A stretch of 64,000 bases of DNA from Heligmosomoides polygyrus polygyrus (taxonomy: Eukaryota; Nematoda; Chromadorea; Rhabditida; Heligmosomidae): contig OX377204.1 of NCBI GenBank assembly GCA_947396885.1, positions 52,253,139-52,317,138 on the forward strand. The letters are read 5' to 3'. This document shows positions 32,463 through 43,167 of the stretch, in pieces. How positions within the stretch are numbered: the first letter of the stretch is position 1; every line of letters begins with the position of its first letter. The notes below the pieces were generated by a model that did not search any database, was not told the DNA's origin, and saw only the letters and a list, made by a program, of their open reading frames with translations. The translations under genes were made by a program, and so were the position numbers.

Positions 32463-35207
32463 ATGGCTCATCCAGACGACGTCGTGCGTGAAGGCATTGT
32501 ATTCGAGTACGCCAACTATTTCGAGGTGTGTTTTGTTTTGTCTAACTCTCAGGCAAAAATCGAATATGCGTGAAATCATGACAGCTCAAGTGGGTTTTTC
32601 TCTATCCACCAAAGCGACTCGGGACTGGCAAAAGCGGTTTTCCGCACCTACGAAAACGACCACGTTGACTCAACGCACCATTTGATTATTTCGTGTGATT
32701 TGCTGCTGTAAGTTCCATAACAACGTACAAGCTCAACCGACGCTGAAGTTCTGTTTTTCGAACTACTTTGATGAAATTCTGCAAAGCTCCAAACAACTGA
32801 AGCAAAAGGGTGAAGTATGCCTCTGGACATCTCGTCCTGTCTTTGCTTTACTATATTGGCCGATTAGGTGCCCTGATATTGAAACTAGGGTGGAAATGTC
32901 TTTTCATTTAATGCTGTGCTTGCAGTCCCTTTGCTTCTAGCACTGTTTCAGTTTTTGCGTAGTTGGCTTGATGAGTGTAACAGAGTTCTTCTGAAGAAGA
33001 GCAGAACAGCTATGCCGAAAACAATCAGCGAAGAAATTACGCGTGAGTTTCGGCAGTCTCCCTTTATGTCTAACTTACCTGTCTACAAGGCTGTTTTGCT
33101 GAAACACTTTCCTAGAAGAAGGTAGTGATGATTTCAGCCACTTCACGGGCGGAGAGGGCTCGTATAATTCTTCCCGCTGGTGTTTTCGACAGAAGTGAAC
33201 TTCTTCACTGTGACATGATTATCGAAGGGCTGCCTCCTAGCGTATTCTTTGGAAGCGGTTTCGGACACAAGTGCGTTTCCAATCTTTCTTTTTTTTTCAT
33301 TTACTCTAACAGGTGGTTACCATGCTTCAACAAAGGGGCACTATTGTACTTTCAGGACTCCAGATGTCGATGAAAGGTCGAAAAAAAATTCGCCCATACT
33401 TTGTCCAGGGGGGGGGGGGGGTTATTTGGGTGCTGATCACGAATCTTCTGACATCCATTTGCGAATTACGCTGGAATACGATAGGTTCGAGTAAGGAACG
33501 CTTTAGAATATCTGAAGAAGTATCTTATCTGTCGGTGGTTATACCTTAGTCACCCGTACCTGCCGTACTCCAGCGTAATACGAAAACTGGGGCCGGATTT
33601 ATCAACGACTTACAGCAATTTAACAGGGAAATTTACAGCCGAAATCCCTGATAGCGCGGCTTATCAAGAGATATGGTGAGGATAAGCCGCGTTATCTGAG
33701 TTTTCCGCTGTGAATTCCCTGTTAAAGTTATTAAGTCGTTGATGAATCTGTCATGATGTCAGATTCGTGATCAGCACTCCAAGTAACCCCCCTGGGCGAA
33801 GTATGGGCGATTTTTTTGACCTTTCCTCGACCTTTGGAGTCCTGAAAGTACAGTAGTGACTGATGGGATTGTGAATAGTTCCACTTATCAGGAACTAGGT
33901 GTGTATATTGGTGGTTCGATGCTAGATAGCTCTGATCTCTAAGACTTCTTCCTCAGGTTTCAAATTAAAACGGGTTAACAGTTCCAAAAACAAGTGTTTT
34001 CATGCGTTCCGAATCGGTCAGATTAACCAGGTCTTCCACCACTTAAGAGATCATAAATTATTATTCGTCGTTTCCCTGTTTCGCGCACCCAAATCCTTTG
34101 GGTTATCTCGAGAATCTAGTAGTTCTCTTACAAAATCTTGGAGAGCTGGGGGCTCATTAGGGGTGTGGACGCCAGTCCGTTGTTTGCTCGTCCGAAGTCG
34201 AAACTGTATTCGAACACCTTCACCAACAGAGCCAGTTTATACGTCTTTTTGACAAAATCTAGTTAATTTCACTCTGCTTGAGATAATTCATTAACTATTA
34301 CCGATTCCTATTAGTTGTTGTTGAGTCAACACTGATTTTCTACTTTGTGATTTTTTGGTGAGCGAATTAACTGATCGTGAGCTTTTGAGAGTCAGTTTTT
34401 TATCCATGAACTGTATCACACCAAGACCCTCTTTTTCCATGCTGTTCCCGTTGAAAGAGGTAAAAAATTAAGCGCCAAACTAAATTAATGGTCAGAAATT
34501 ACTCTTTGGAACGAGCAATGGCGTATTTGTCCTAGTTCTGCAACAGCAACCATCTGAGACTGGTACTGCTTAATGGTTCCTATGAGGATGAAATGCTTGG
34601 TCGCGTGCACGCAAACAACACCTAGGTCCTTAGTTTGCGACAAAATCTATTTGGTGTCTGAAAGTGAATCGGCGCCTCCTTGTACTCGCGCCAAACTTGC
34701 CCCGAGGAAAAATGCTGAAGTGGGCTTCGGTTGTTGATGGCGTTCTTCTTGAAAATGAGCTGTATGGGCTTCCATATTACTCCTCTTAACAATGTTCTTC
34801 AGGGCCAGTCTCGCAAGGGGTGCTGCTGCGAAAGATCTCGTCGACAAGTGTTTTCGCGTTGGCTTGTTGACGGAGGTTCTCCATTCAAGCATAGGAAATC
34901 ATCCATTTTTCAAAAGGGTACGTAGTCAAGTCGTTTGGCTTTACGTCTTTTTTTTTTGCTGTGCGATCGTCGTTATTCATTTCTACTTGAATACCGAGCG
35001 ATCGTCATAATGATTGTTGCTTTAGAAAGATCTCCCGAGGAAAGAGTACGATTTGGCTGTGGATGCATTGTTGGATCTCGATAGGAAAATCTCCACAGGT
35101 CTGGCTATGCACTGCCCTTTTATCATTCTTACTCTATTAAGCTTGAGGAAAGTGTCTTCTTTTCCACAGTTAACAGAAATCGAGTAGCAGTTGGATGGAA
35201 GAGATGA
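32463..35207 (+). CDS. Multi-exon gene candidate, product not recognised
   Basis: Five downstream exons join with matching phases: 32963-33042 (donor GTGAGT, phase 1), 33138-33270 (TTTCAG acceptor, GTGCGT donor, phase 2), 34803-34917 (GTACGT donor, phase 0), 35026-35098 (TTTAG acceptor, phase 1) and 35170-35207, ending with TGA. An AATAAA lies at 35225-35230. A possible first exon is 32463-32525 (ATG, GAG|GTGTGT donor). A possible second exon ends at 32707 with a strong GTAAGTT donor whose phase fits 32963, but its phase does not join exon 1 directly, so the 5' part is incomplete. The translated C-terminal exons are helical and charged (for example RKEYDLAVDALLDLDRKIS). The large intron 33271-34802 carries a palindromic insertion. 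Confidence 0.45.
33338..33855. repeat. Nested palindromes in the intron
   Basis: Outer inverted repeat: 33338-33450 (TACTTTCAGGACTCCAGATG, with a 14-bp G run) pairs with about 33760-33855. Inside is the ATTTATCAACGACTTACAGC MITE (33593-33756), a close copy of 8430-8605. The inner MITE apparently inserted into the loop of the outer element. Confidence 0.75.
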
Positions 35208-35224
35208 CTGGAACCATGACTTGG

Positions 35225-35230
35225 AATAAA
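35225..35230 (+). promoter_or_regulatory. Poly(A) signal AATAAA
   Basis: Canonical hexamer 18 bp after the stop codon of the candidate gene ending at 35207. Confidence 0.5.
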
Positions 35231-35272
35231 AGTCAGGCTCTGAACTTCTTCACGAATATGGTTGTTCCAGAG

Positions 35273-35475
35273 GGGCGCGTCGTGGCGCGGAGACGCCGGG
35301 TGTCGCGTACACCCCAAATCAAGGTTCTTCGTTGGGGCCCCGCTCTTGGCAGCCAATCCTTCTTCCCTCCGGTGTCTGTCAGCTGGCATCAGAGGGGGTC
35401 TGAAGGGGCACAACACTGGGTTTTCCATCGGCTTCGCACTGAAAGTCATTGTATAGGCCAATCCGCGACATTATA
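35273..35475 (+). mobile_element. Diverged copy of the 30819 tRNA SINE
   Basis: Aligns by eye to 30819-31020: GGGGCGCG start, GTCGCGTACACCC, TCTTCCCTCCGGTGTC, and CATCGGCTTCGC...AAGTCATTGTATAGGCCAA. The A box is damaged and the TCCTTTA tail is missing. Confidence 0.7.
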
Positions 35476-35854
35476 GTACACAGAATTAGTACGCGTGGTG
35501 CACTCAAAATACGGACTGATTAATGTCCACTTTTGTCATTTATTCTTTACTTGACAAGAATCAACTTCAACTGATTTATGTTCACTTCGTATAGATGGTA
35601 TCCGAATGTGTGTCCTCTAATAGGCGAAAGTACAGTGAAGAAATCGAATAGCGAACGCTGGGGGTTATTAGGCTGCAGATTAATGTTTCTGCTTAATTTT
35701 CTTCTGCATTTCTTCCCGATCTACCTTTCATTATTTTCAATTTGATAAGAAACTGGTGTCCGAAAAGTTTTTTTTTTGCCGCTTCACGGGACCTTATCCG
35801 TCCTCATGGTCCAAACCGTGGGTGTCCTCTAGGTTGCCTTATATGTCTAAAGGC

Positions 35855-36270
35855 GAAAGTTTACCTGGTTTATACCCTGCCACCATTGAAAAGGTGCGTT
35901 TCGCTTAATCTGACAATGATAGGATACCAAATCGCCGTGGGACTTTGAGATGAGGCGTATGTGTATGGCAGGAACGCTGATTCTACATTTGTGTTCCATG
36001 TCTACAATGGACATCTGTGAACGGAGTTGTGGACCATTTCGCTCTGCCTTTTCGTCATGTACCTTCAAACAGTCGTGCTCAGATGTGCTGGAAACAGCGC
36101 TGGTGGTCGAGAAATGGTCGTCCAATAAATAGAGAAGTGGCCTGGTAAGAAATAGAGGTTTGTCGTTCGACTCGCGGTGATGCGCGATTTTTCCACTTTC
36201 TAAAAAAAATCCACCACGATCAATCGAAGCTGTGTGTAGCAGCATAACGAAAAGGTCGTCAGGAAGGAAA
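35855..36270 (-). repeat. Interspersed repeat R31 (copy 2)
   Basis: In reverse complement it begins GCTTCGATTGATCGTGGTGG and follows the order of 36905-37300, including CCACAACTCCGTTCACAGATG against CCACAATTCCGTTCCCAGATG. The 151-codon minus frame across it is probably a chance frame. Confidence 0.6.
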
Positions 36271-36493
36271 CCGGACTCATCGATACTATTGTTCTTTCGC
36301 AACTTCAGAAGTGAAAATGTTTTTTTTTAAACAGAAGTTAGTCGTTGATCACTCAGATGGGCCGTTTTTAAAATTTTGATCGATTACGATAAGCCACTTT
36401 AGGTATGGGTGAGGAAGGCGGGCTCGGGATCAATGCCAGAAACAGAAGTGGGCAATTTTGAGCAAAACCGGTCTTCATAACCCAGCACCTTTA

Positions 36494-36702
36494 TCCGGTA
36501 CTTATGAAGCAGAGTGCCCGTGATGCCGCGAGGTTGCCGGGAAACATGTTAACGCGGCGACGGCAGCGGAAACGCGGCAATCCACGGCACCCGAGGACGG
36601 GTGCTTCATAAGTGCCGGCTCCGTGGTGCCGTGGGATTGCCGCGTTAACATGTTTCTTGGCAACCTCACAGCACCACGGGCCCTTTGCTTCACAAGTACC
36701 CC
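36494..36702. mobile_element. MITE, PIF/Harbinger-like (family D)
   Basis: Inverted ends CCGGTACTTATGAAGCA and TGCTTCACAAGTACCCC, flanked by TTA on both sides. The interior is a long hairpin (AACATGTTAACGCGGC and its inverse). Confidence 0.75.
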
Positions 36703-36904
36703 TTATCCATACCTACCGTAGCCCCAGTAATCGATCGAGATTCTAAGAGCGGACCACGTGTCCGGCAACGCCTTAAATAACCTCTCTAGGCTATGGGCGA
36801 AAATTGTTTCCACCGCAGAACTAGTGAAAACACAATAGTGCCAATGGGTGTTTTTTTCTTGTGTCCCTTTTCATTGTAGTTTTACATTTCCTTCGTTTTG
36901 GAGA

Positions 36905-37300
36905 GCTTCAGTTCATCGTGGCGGATCTTTTTTAGAAAATGCAGAAATGTTGTACCACCGGGGAGTCGAAAACAGTCCCCTGTCGTGCCGCTTTTCCATC
37001 CACTACGTCACCACTGCTATTCGCAAGCGCTGTTTCTAGCCTGCTTGAGTTTGTCACCTGATTGGTAGACTATGCGTACAGGTCAAAAAGGCATAATAAA
37101 GTGGCCCACAATTCCGTTCCCAGATGACCATTGCAGGTACGGAACACGTGTTTGGAATCCGTTTGAAGCTGCATCTCATGATACAGATATTTTCTCAGAG
37201 TGCCACTGAGATCTGGTATGCTTCCCTTGTGAGATTATTTTGCATGGATGCATTGGAATTCGACCTGCATGTCACTTTATTTGATAGCTTCCTAAACACA
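36905..37300 (+). repeat. Interspersed repeat R31 (copy 3)
   Basis: Same block order as 31600-31960. It includes TCATCGTGGCGGATCTTTTT, GGGAGTCGAA and GGAACACGTGTTTGGAATC. Confidence 0.55.
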
Positions 37301-38120
37301 GTGTGTCTAAAAAAATGTATGCACTGTTTGAAAGGTGGTTTTTTGTGCTCACAGTAAAGGTACTGAAGAATTAAAGGCTCGTATGAATGCGTAAAAAATA
37401 GAAATTTTCTGACATATGAGCGGCATGGAATGCGCCATGCAGTCGTCTAAAATTTTTCATTTTGCACTCGATTGATTGCGTTTAGCTTGAATACTTGTTG
37501 CAATTTCTTCACAAAGTGGCGGTTAAGTTTTAAAACTTTTGAGCACACTACTGCTTGCGAAAAATGCAGAGTATCCTAAAAATGCAGGTGGTATTTGAAA
37601 GGTTCTAATGTTGCTGCTAGTGATTCTTTTGAAGAAGTTTGAAACTCATATGAAAGCGCGGGGTAACAAGATTACTGTGGCGGCAAAAAGTCTAGATTGC
37701 GCCGTGCTCCCGCCTAAAATCGTGCCTTCCCCACTCGATTGATTGCGCATGGACTGAGTGCCTGTTACAGTCTTGTTACTACGTGGCCAGATTAACCTCT
37801 GCTGTGCTTCTTTTAACGTTTTAAACTTGAAAATCTTTCACGTGTTTTTCACATAACTTGGAAGTTACGTGAAAAACACGTGACATGCGAGTTTATTGAT
37901 TGCACGATTTAAATGTTAGCAGGAACTCCATATTCCAAGACGGATTCTATGGACTGATGAAGCAATTCAAGCTGAATGGAGAGGTTAATCGGCGTAACTG
38001 CAGCTACTGGGCGACGGAAACGTTAAAAAACACGGCACAGGTTAATCTGGCCAAGTAGTTTAACAAGACTGCAACAAGCATTCAGCCCATGCACAATCAA
38101 TCGAGTCTGAAATGCAGGGT

Positions 38121-38337
38121 TTGGCGCAACACGTGGACGAGGGGGGCAGTCCTTGGTTTCGACCGCCTTGAGCGTAGCAGTCGGGTTTGGTGACGTGGAT
38201 TTTCCCCCATTATACGCGTACGTACGTGTAATGCAAGTTGCACCGAGAGGGGCCTTGGTAAAACGGGTAAAAAGCCGTAACTTTTTCGAGTATTGATGGA
38301 CTGCCCCCCTCGTCCACTAGTAGCGCCCAGGGTTTCA
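38121..38337. mobile_element. MITE nested in the palindrome
   Basis: Inverted ACGTGGACGAGGGGGGCAGT / ACTGCCCCCCTCGTCCAC ends, with short extra homology (TTTGGCGC / GCGCCCAGGG) outside. It contains a CGTACGTACG core near 38216. Confidence 0.6.
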
Positions 38338-38480
38338 AGCGGAGTCATAGCACAATCTTGACTATTTGCAAACCGCAGAAATTTCGTTACGCTGTACTTT
38401 TATATGAGTCGCAAACACCTTCAAAACCTTCACTAGCAGCAATGTAGAACCTTTCAAATAGTACCTGCATTTTTAGGATA

Positions 38481-38781
38481 GTAAGTGCGAGGGGTGGAAA
38501 CACGGGATTCAGAATGTGGTTTATCCAGAGTGGCGCAGACGGAATACTTGATGATAGAGTGGATCACACAGCTTCGGGGTGAGGAGTCGGTCGTGCTACC
38601 GCCGGAGTCTGCCATCAGCTTGCCGTCGTTCCGGTCCTCGTCCTCGCCGTCGTCCTCGAAGCCGCCGGCCGCCGTCGTCGCCTCGTCGCATCTCCTCGAT
38701 CGCTCTCCGCCTCGGCTCGCTGGAATCAATCGGATCAGAGAAGGCGTGGAAGTCACTGAACGATCATCTAGCTTCGCTTAC
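38481..38781. mobile_element. 301-bp intron-like insertion with target duplication
   Basis: Starts GTAAGTGCGA and ends TTCGCTTAC, followed by AGGATAC. The 6-bp direct repeat AGGATA flanks it (38475-38480 and 38782-38787), and the other palindrome arm (about 37569-37588) has a single uninterrupted GTATCCT at the matching place. The plus strand therefore has GTAAGT at one end and TTACAG across the other junction, which are canonical splice sites. The minus strand has an acidic open frame (38756-38454, with FEDDGEDEDRNDGK) that could be a captured exon fragment. Confidence 0.6.
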
Positions 38782-39248
38782 AGGATACTCTGCATCTTTC
38801 GCAAACAGTGGTGTGCTTTCAAGATTTAAACCTTAAAAGAAGCACAAATCAATCGATATGGCCAACTTGTGAGGAAGTTATAACATGCATTCAAGCGAAA
38901 CACAAACAATCGAGTGTAAAATGCAAAATTTCAGACGAGTGCATGGAGCATTCCATGCCGTTCATATGTCAAAATTTCTATCTTTTTAAGCTTTCATATG
39001 AGCCTTTACCTTCTTCAGTACCTTTACTTTGAGCACAAATAATCACCTTTCAAACAGTGTATGCATTTTTTGAGACACACTGTATTTGGATCGTTGGGTG
39101 GCAGTGACACCGCAATGGTAGGTAGGTCGTCAGCTTTTTGTTCTCGAAATACTGTCCGTTGGACTCAGTTAATTCTGCAGAGGGTTGTCCTTAGCGCCAA
39201 GGAACGGTGTAATTTTTAAGTATTCTGTCATTGATTAATTCTCTTTAC

Positions 39249-40464
39249 ATATATTTATTTATTTATTTATTCTCAGCGCGGAAAGTTCCCACGTGAACAA
39301 TATAAAAGAAAATATATTAGAAAGAAAAAATGCAACGCATATGACAACACAAAAAAACACTACAACTCTCTGAAGGCACTGGTATCGAAAAAAAAAACTA
39401 ACATAGAGCAATCACGAAAACGTTGAAGAGGATAGCAACTTACTAAACGAATGCATAGACAACCCTAAGAGGTTATCGTTTTGGGCTAGTAGTAAGTTGA
39501 ACTCCCATAGCCTTCGGTAGGTCAGGAACGTTGACCTGACCATGGTCCTTGCAACTGGTACATGTAACCGAAGCTTACCTCTCATCGTTCTAGTCAAGTG
39601 TCCTCGGAAAAATGCGGTGGGGTTTAGGTGTACCTTATGGGTGAGAATTTTGAAGAGCATTTTGAGGTCGACAGTTTTCCTTCTACTTTCAAGGGATTTT
39701 AATCCCAGCATCCTGTTTCTTTCTCTGCCATTTGGTATTGAGAAATAGTCTATGCCGAAGGATCTCATCACTACTTTGTGGGTAAAATTGTTTTGGACAC
39801 TTTCCAGAATATCAATGTCTTTCTTCTTAACAGGATTAAACACAGTAGTTCCGAACTCAACTATGGGTCGAACATATGTCTTGTAGGCACGCAAAAGAAG
39901 ATCAGGATTGTTACTTTTCAAAACTTTAAAAAGATTATAGGTACGAAAGTTTGCCGTTTTGATCAAGGATTTGTAATGTGTATCAAAAGTTGGATTCTTG
40001 CCAATCAAAAAGCCAAGGTCACGAACCTCGTCTACCAGTTTAAGGGCAGCATTCTGTAGTTTGTACTTTGGAATCCTGCCATTGTTTTTGGCGCCAATTA
40101 CAAAGCAGTGGGACTTCTCGGGTGCAAGTGGTAGTCTCCATTCATCAGCCCAATTGGCCACATAGTCAATCGCAGACTGAACACAGTTAGTGTCTTGGTC
40201 CTCTTTGATTACTTTGTATATTTTTAGATCGTCTGCATACATCTTACACGTTACTCCAAACCTGGACACTGCTTCTGGAAGATCATAAGTATAGATTAGG
40301 AAGAGTAAGGGAGAAAGCACTCCGCCTTGTGGTACACCAGTGTAGGCGTTGAAGATAGAGGAGAGCACTCCCTCGACCTTGACCTGATACGTCCTTCCTG
40401 TGAGGAAACTGCATGCCCATCTAATTACTGTAGAATGGAGACCGATCATTTTCATTTTTGACAA
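39249..40464 (-). mobile_element. 5'-truncated CR1/Jockey-like non-LTR element
   Basis: Contains the reverse transcriptase frame 40464-39412, followed by a 3' region ending in (AATAAATA)n-type repeats on the minus strand (39249-39272), as expected for a non-LTR tail. The 5' part, including endonuclease and the first RT motifs, is missing, which suggests 5' truncation on insertion. Confidence 0.8.
39412..40464 (-). CDS. Reverse transcriptase, C-terminal two-thirds (CR1/Jockey-like)
   Basis: A 350-codon intact frame without internal stops. Motifs in order: YTGVPQGGVLSPLLFLIYT (about residues 42-60), KMYADDLKIY (catalytic box, about 74-83), WRLPLAPEKSHCFVIG (about 108-123), then RDLGFLI, the AYKTYVRPIVEFG box (about 195-207) and the thumb region with LESVQNNFT. 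There is no natural start: the frame simply opens at the truncation. The clean frame suggests a fairly recent insertion compared with the other RT relics in the window. It probably has no activity of its own. Confidence 0.9.
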   Translation of the reverse strand: MSKMKMIGLHSTVIRWACSFLTGRTYQVKVEGVLSSIFNAYTGVPQGGVLSPLLFLIYTYDLPEAVSRFGVTCKMYADDLKIYKVIKEDQDTNCVQSAIDYVANWADEWRLPLAPEKSHCFVIGAKNNGRIPKYKLQNAALKLVDEVRDLGFLIGKNPTFDTHYKSLIKTANFRTYNLFKVLKSNNPDLLLRAYKTYVRPIVEFGTTVFNPVKKKDIDILESVQNNFTHKVVMRSFGIDYFSIPNGRERNRMLGLKSLESRRKTVDLKMLFKILTHKVHLNPTAFFRGHLTRTMRGKLRLHVPVARTMVRSTFLTYRRLWEFNLLLAQNDNLLGLSMHSFSKLLSSSTFS

Positions 40465-40499
40465 ATATGACTATGCCTTCGATTGAATGCTCATTGTCA

Positions 40500-41685
40500 C
40501 GTCGAGGGGGGCATTTCATTCGCTGTGTTCGTAACCATGTCGCCTGTGTGTAACTTCTTCTTGAATACAAACAAATTTTTGGCTTTGCGAACCATCGGGA
40601 TGGCAGCTATCTGATACGAGTGTGTGTAGTGCTGCACCCCATCGCGCTTGTTCTGCGAATTCGGTCTAAGAAGTCGCCATGGGTAGCGACTTCTGCACGT
40701 TCCTCTGGTGTTTGTGCGTACAACATCGAATGCTGCTTGCTTATTCCTCACGCTTGAGACTCCGCTAATTCAGCTACCACACTTCTTCGCTTGAACGCGG
40801 TGGAAGCTCTCTCCGCCAGGGTTTTTGTTCGAGCACTACCAACACATTTGTCGAATACGTGTAATTAATCATGTCCAAATCCACCTGAGTAACGCTGCTT
40901 GACCGCTAATTTGAGAATTTAGACTGGCTCATGCGCAGGTGTTAGGCGTAACAGTCGTAGAACGTCGTCTACGCATGAATTTTTCGCACGGCCTACACAT
41001 CGTTCAGAGAACTGTGCAGAGGCATCAGCGAAATAAACAGCTATGACATAGTAGAGTGATTGCGCGGGGCCGCGCGGGAGAAAGCAGCGGTATTATATCG
41101 TGAGTCTATGCGGCAGCTGGCAATATCAGATAGTGCCCATTCAGCGCAGGTTCGGCTGACCAATTGCTGGTCCAGTGTATACCAGGGAAGTAAGTGAAGC
41201 TCCCTTTCAAAGTGGTCACTTGTATTGGAGAATTATCGAGAAATACATTGCAGCGCCGTATCTTTGTAGAAGCTGATCTGCTGTGGTTCTACTTTATGAA
41301 ACAGGAAGAATTAGTCATTCGTTACAGGTACATGGCCATGGGATCTCAATACAGCCAGAGAGTTGGAACCCGAAACGCTCGACAGGCTGAAGACTGTTTT
41401 CAAATCGGTACCTCTTGTTCTTGCACGTTCCATTCCTTCGCTGTGTAGAGTGCTGAATTCATTTTTAAGGTTGTTGAGGACATTTATTTGGCCCGTCCTC
41501 GTGAACCTGCTCGAGAGGAACATTTGCATCGATCGGTGAGTAGACGACTATCCTAAGCGCAAGGACTGTTTCAACGATTTCGCCAGACCTAAGCATAGAC
41601 TTTTGACTTCATCCAATTCGTTCACGACATTAACTTTATGCAGCAGTTGCCATCGACGATAGGTCTAGTTTGTGTTTTACTTTAG
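40500..41685. other. Upstream region of the zinc-knuckle/RS gene
   Basis: No convincing exon could be fixed here. A 3' splice site TTTACTTTAG at 41676-41685 precedes the coding exon. An upstream exon is therefore expected either here or further away. Confidence 0.4.
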
Positions 41686-43167
41686 ACAGCGCCCAACGGA
41701 CCTATGCCTCCTTTCGTTGGCGGTCGAGAAGAGGAAGAATTCTGTCGTCGCTGCAGGGCCTACGGTCATCTAGAAAGGTACTGCCAAGCAAATCCAGATC
41801 GTGGCAGAGAAAGGGCTCGGCCGCGCTCACCTGTCCATGGACCGAGGTCTCCTCGTGACATTCCTCCGAACCGTGATGAAATATACCGTGAGAGAGATGT
41901 TTACGAGAAAGAGAAGTTGCACTACACTTCGGACGAAATCGCGCAAAAAATCGCCAGACAGCGAGAGGAGCTGCTTCGCCAGGAGATGATGCTGCGCCGG
42001 TCGGAGGAAGGGGAGAGCTGGCCCATCGCTGGCGCTGCATCCCAACCACTGGTTTCCACTCCGCGGCAGCAGTGGAATGGACGCGGCCGATCGTTGGGAA
42101 TTCACGGTGCCATCGAGCCGTTGTTTACTTCCATCTCACCACCCGATGAACCGCTTCTCAATGAGCGCCAACTTCGAATGGCGCGGGATGAAGAGCTGCG
42201 GGCGAAGCTGGAAGCAAAAGCTCAGAAATTGGAAGAAGAGAAGCATTTGAAGCAAAAAGAAGAGGAGCTGGAGCGCCGAATGCAGAGGGAACTTGAGGCT
42301 AAGAAAATTATCATGGAGGAGGAGATCCGAAAGAAGGTCCAGCTTGAAGAACGGGCCAAACTGCAGATTCAGCTGGCTCAGACGCAGCAGGCAGCTCCAG
42401 CCATGCCTCAGCAGGCGTTCCCGCCGTTTTCTGGTTTTGGTCGGACGAATTCTAATTACCCATCTCTTTATCCTCCTGCTTTCGCTTCGTCCGCTGTCAC
42501 TCCCGGAAACGGAGGTTTTGCTAATGGTACATACTCGTCGACACCGGATTTCGAGATGGAGGAGATAAAGCGCCTCATAAAGGAAACTGAGGAGAAACTG
42601 CAGGAACTTCAACGTAACTGCCGTGAGTCAGAATTGTCGTCTATCTTCAAATCGCGGGCGTTCCAGGTGGCGGCGGAACTTGGAGACAATGCGTACCTGC
42701 TAGACCGCCATCAGAAGCAGAAGCTGTTGTCTGAGTTGAAGGAGATTCTGAACACTGCAGGAAAGAGGGAAAGGGAGAGGCGAGAATCTGAAAGGCGCAG
42801 GAGTCGCAGCAGGAGCAGGGAACGAAGGTCGAAGAGGACCAGCCACGACCGAGAGCGCCATTCCTATCGACGCTCGCGATCGCGATCGCCTAGAGGTCGA
42901 GTCAGTTCATACAAGCACGGAATCGAAGAGGAGCGCTTCACGGAAATCAGGGTAAACGTGGGCGGCGTAACACTGCGCAACCTGCCGCCGATCGAGCAGC
43001 GCGCCCTCAAAGTAAATGAGTACGTCTACGCTAAGGACACGAAGACCGGCACGTGGACGACGGCTCGAATTGTGAAGATCTCAGACGATCGTGCAACGCT
43101 TACTATCGGCAACACCACCTGGAAAAAGGACCTCAATGAACTCTACAAAGAGGTGCCCCAGTGGTGA
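41686..43167 (+). CDS. Zinc-knuckle, coiled-coil, RS-domain protein (nuclear RNA-binding candidate)
   Basis: The open frame runs from the splice acceptor TTTACTTTAG|ACAGCG (exon start 41686, phase 0) through the first ATG at 41704 to TGA at 43165-43167, so the ATG may be internal. Numbered from that ATG (487 residues): CCHC zinc knuckle C14-x2-C17-x4-H22-x4-C27; RS/RP-rich stretch at about 33-50; long charged coiled coil at about 155-230; Q/P/F-rich linker at about 230-275; short coiled coil at about 285-305; arginine-serine domain with RRSRSRSRERRSKR and YRRSRSRSPRGR at about 355-400; then a basic folded C-terminus including VYAKDTKTGTWTTARIVKI. The layout suggests a splicing- or mRNA-related nuclear protein. 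I cannot name an orthologue. Confidence 0.85.
   Translation, partial: TAPNGPMPPFVGGREEEEFCRRCRAYGHLERYCQANPDRGRERARPRSPVHGPRSPRDIPPNRDEIYRERDVYEKEKLHYTSDEIAQKIARQREELLRQEMMLRRSEEGESWPIAGAASQPLVSTPRQQWNGRGRSLGIHGAIEPLFTSISPPDEPLLNERQLRMARDEELRAKLEAKAQKLEEEKHLKQKEEELERRMQRELEAKKIIMEEEIRKKVQLEERAKLQIQLAQTQQAAPAMPQQAFPPFSGFGRTNSNYPSLYPPAFASSAVTPGNGGFANGTYSSTPDFEMEEIKRLIKETEEKLQELQRNCRESELSSIFKSRAFQVAAELGDNAYLLDRHQKQKLLSELKEILNTAGKRERERRESERRRSRSRSRERRSKRTSHDRERHSYRRSRSRSPRGRVSSYKHGIEEERFTEIRVNVGGVTLRNLPPIEQRALKVNEYVYAKDTKTGTWTTARIVKISDDRATLTIGNTTWKKDLNELYKEVPQW

Larger units (their letters stand above)
37300..39085. repeat. 1.8-kb palindrome with Tc-like ends and nested insertions
   Basis: Left end ACAGTGTGTCTAAAAAAATG and right end (complement of TTTTTTGAGACACACTGT) bound arms that pair over 37300-37830 and about 38010-39085. 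The centre is near 37920. The ends resemble Tc/mariner-type TIRs. The right arm is longer because it holds insertions at about 38121-38337 and 38481-38781 that the left arm lacks. No transposase is visible. Confidence 0.75.

Noticed and set aside
36502..36693. ORF in the 36.5-kb MITE
   Set aside because: It lies wholly within a hairpin element.
40465..40500. Plus-strand GCCTTCGATTGA as an RT 'AFD' motif
   Set aside because: It is on the opposite strand to the RT and is followed by a stop; the retroelement is truncated at about 40464.
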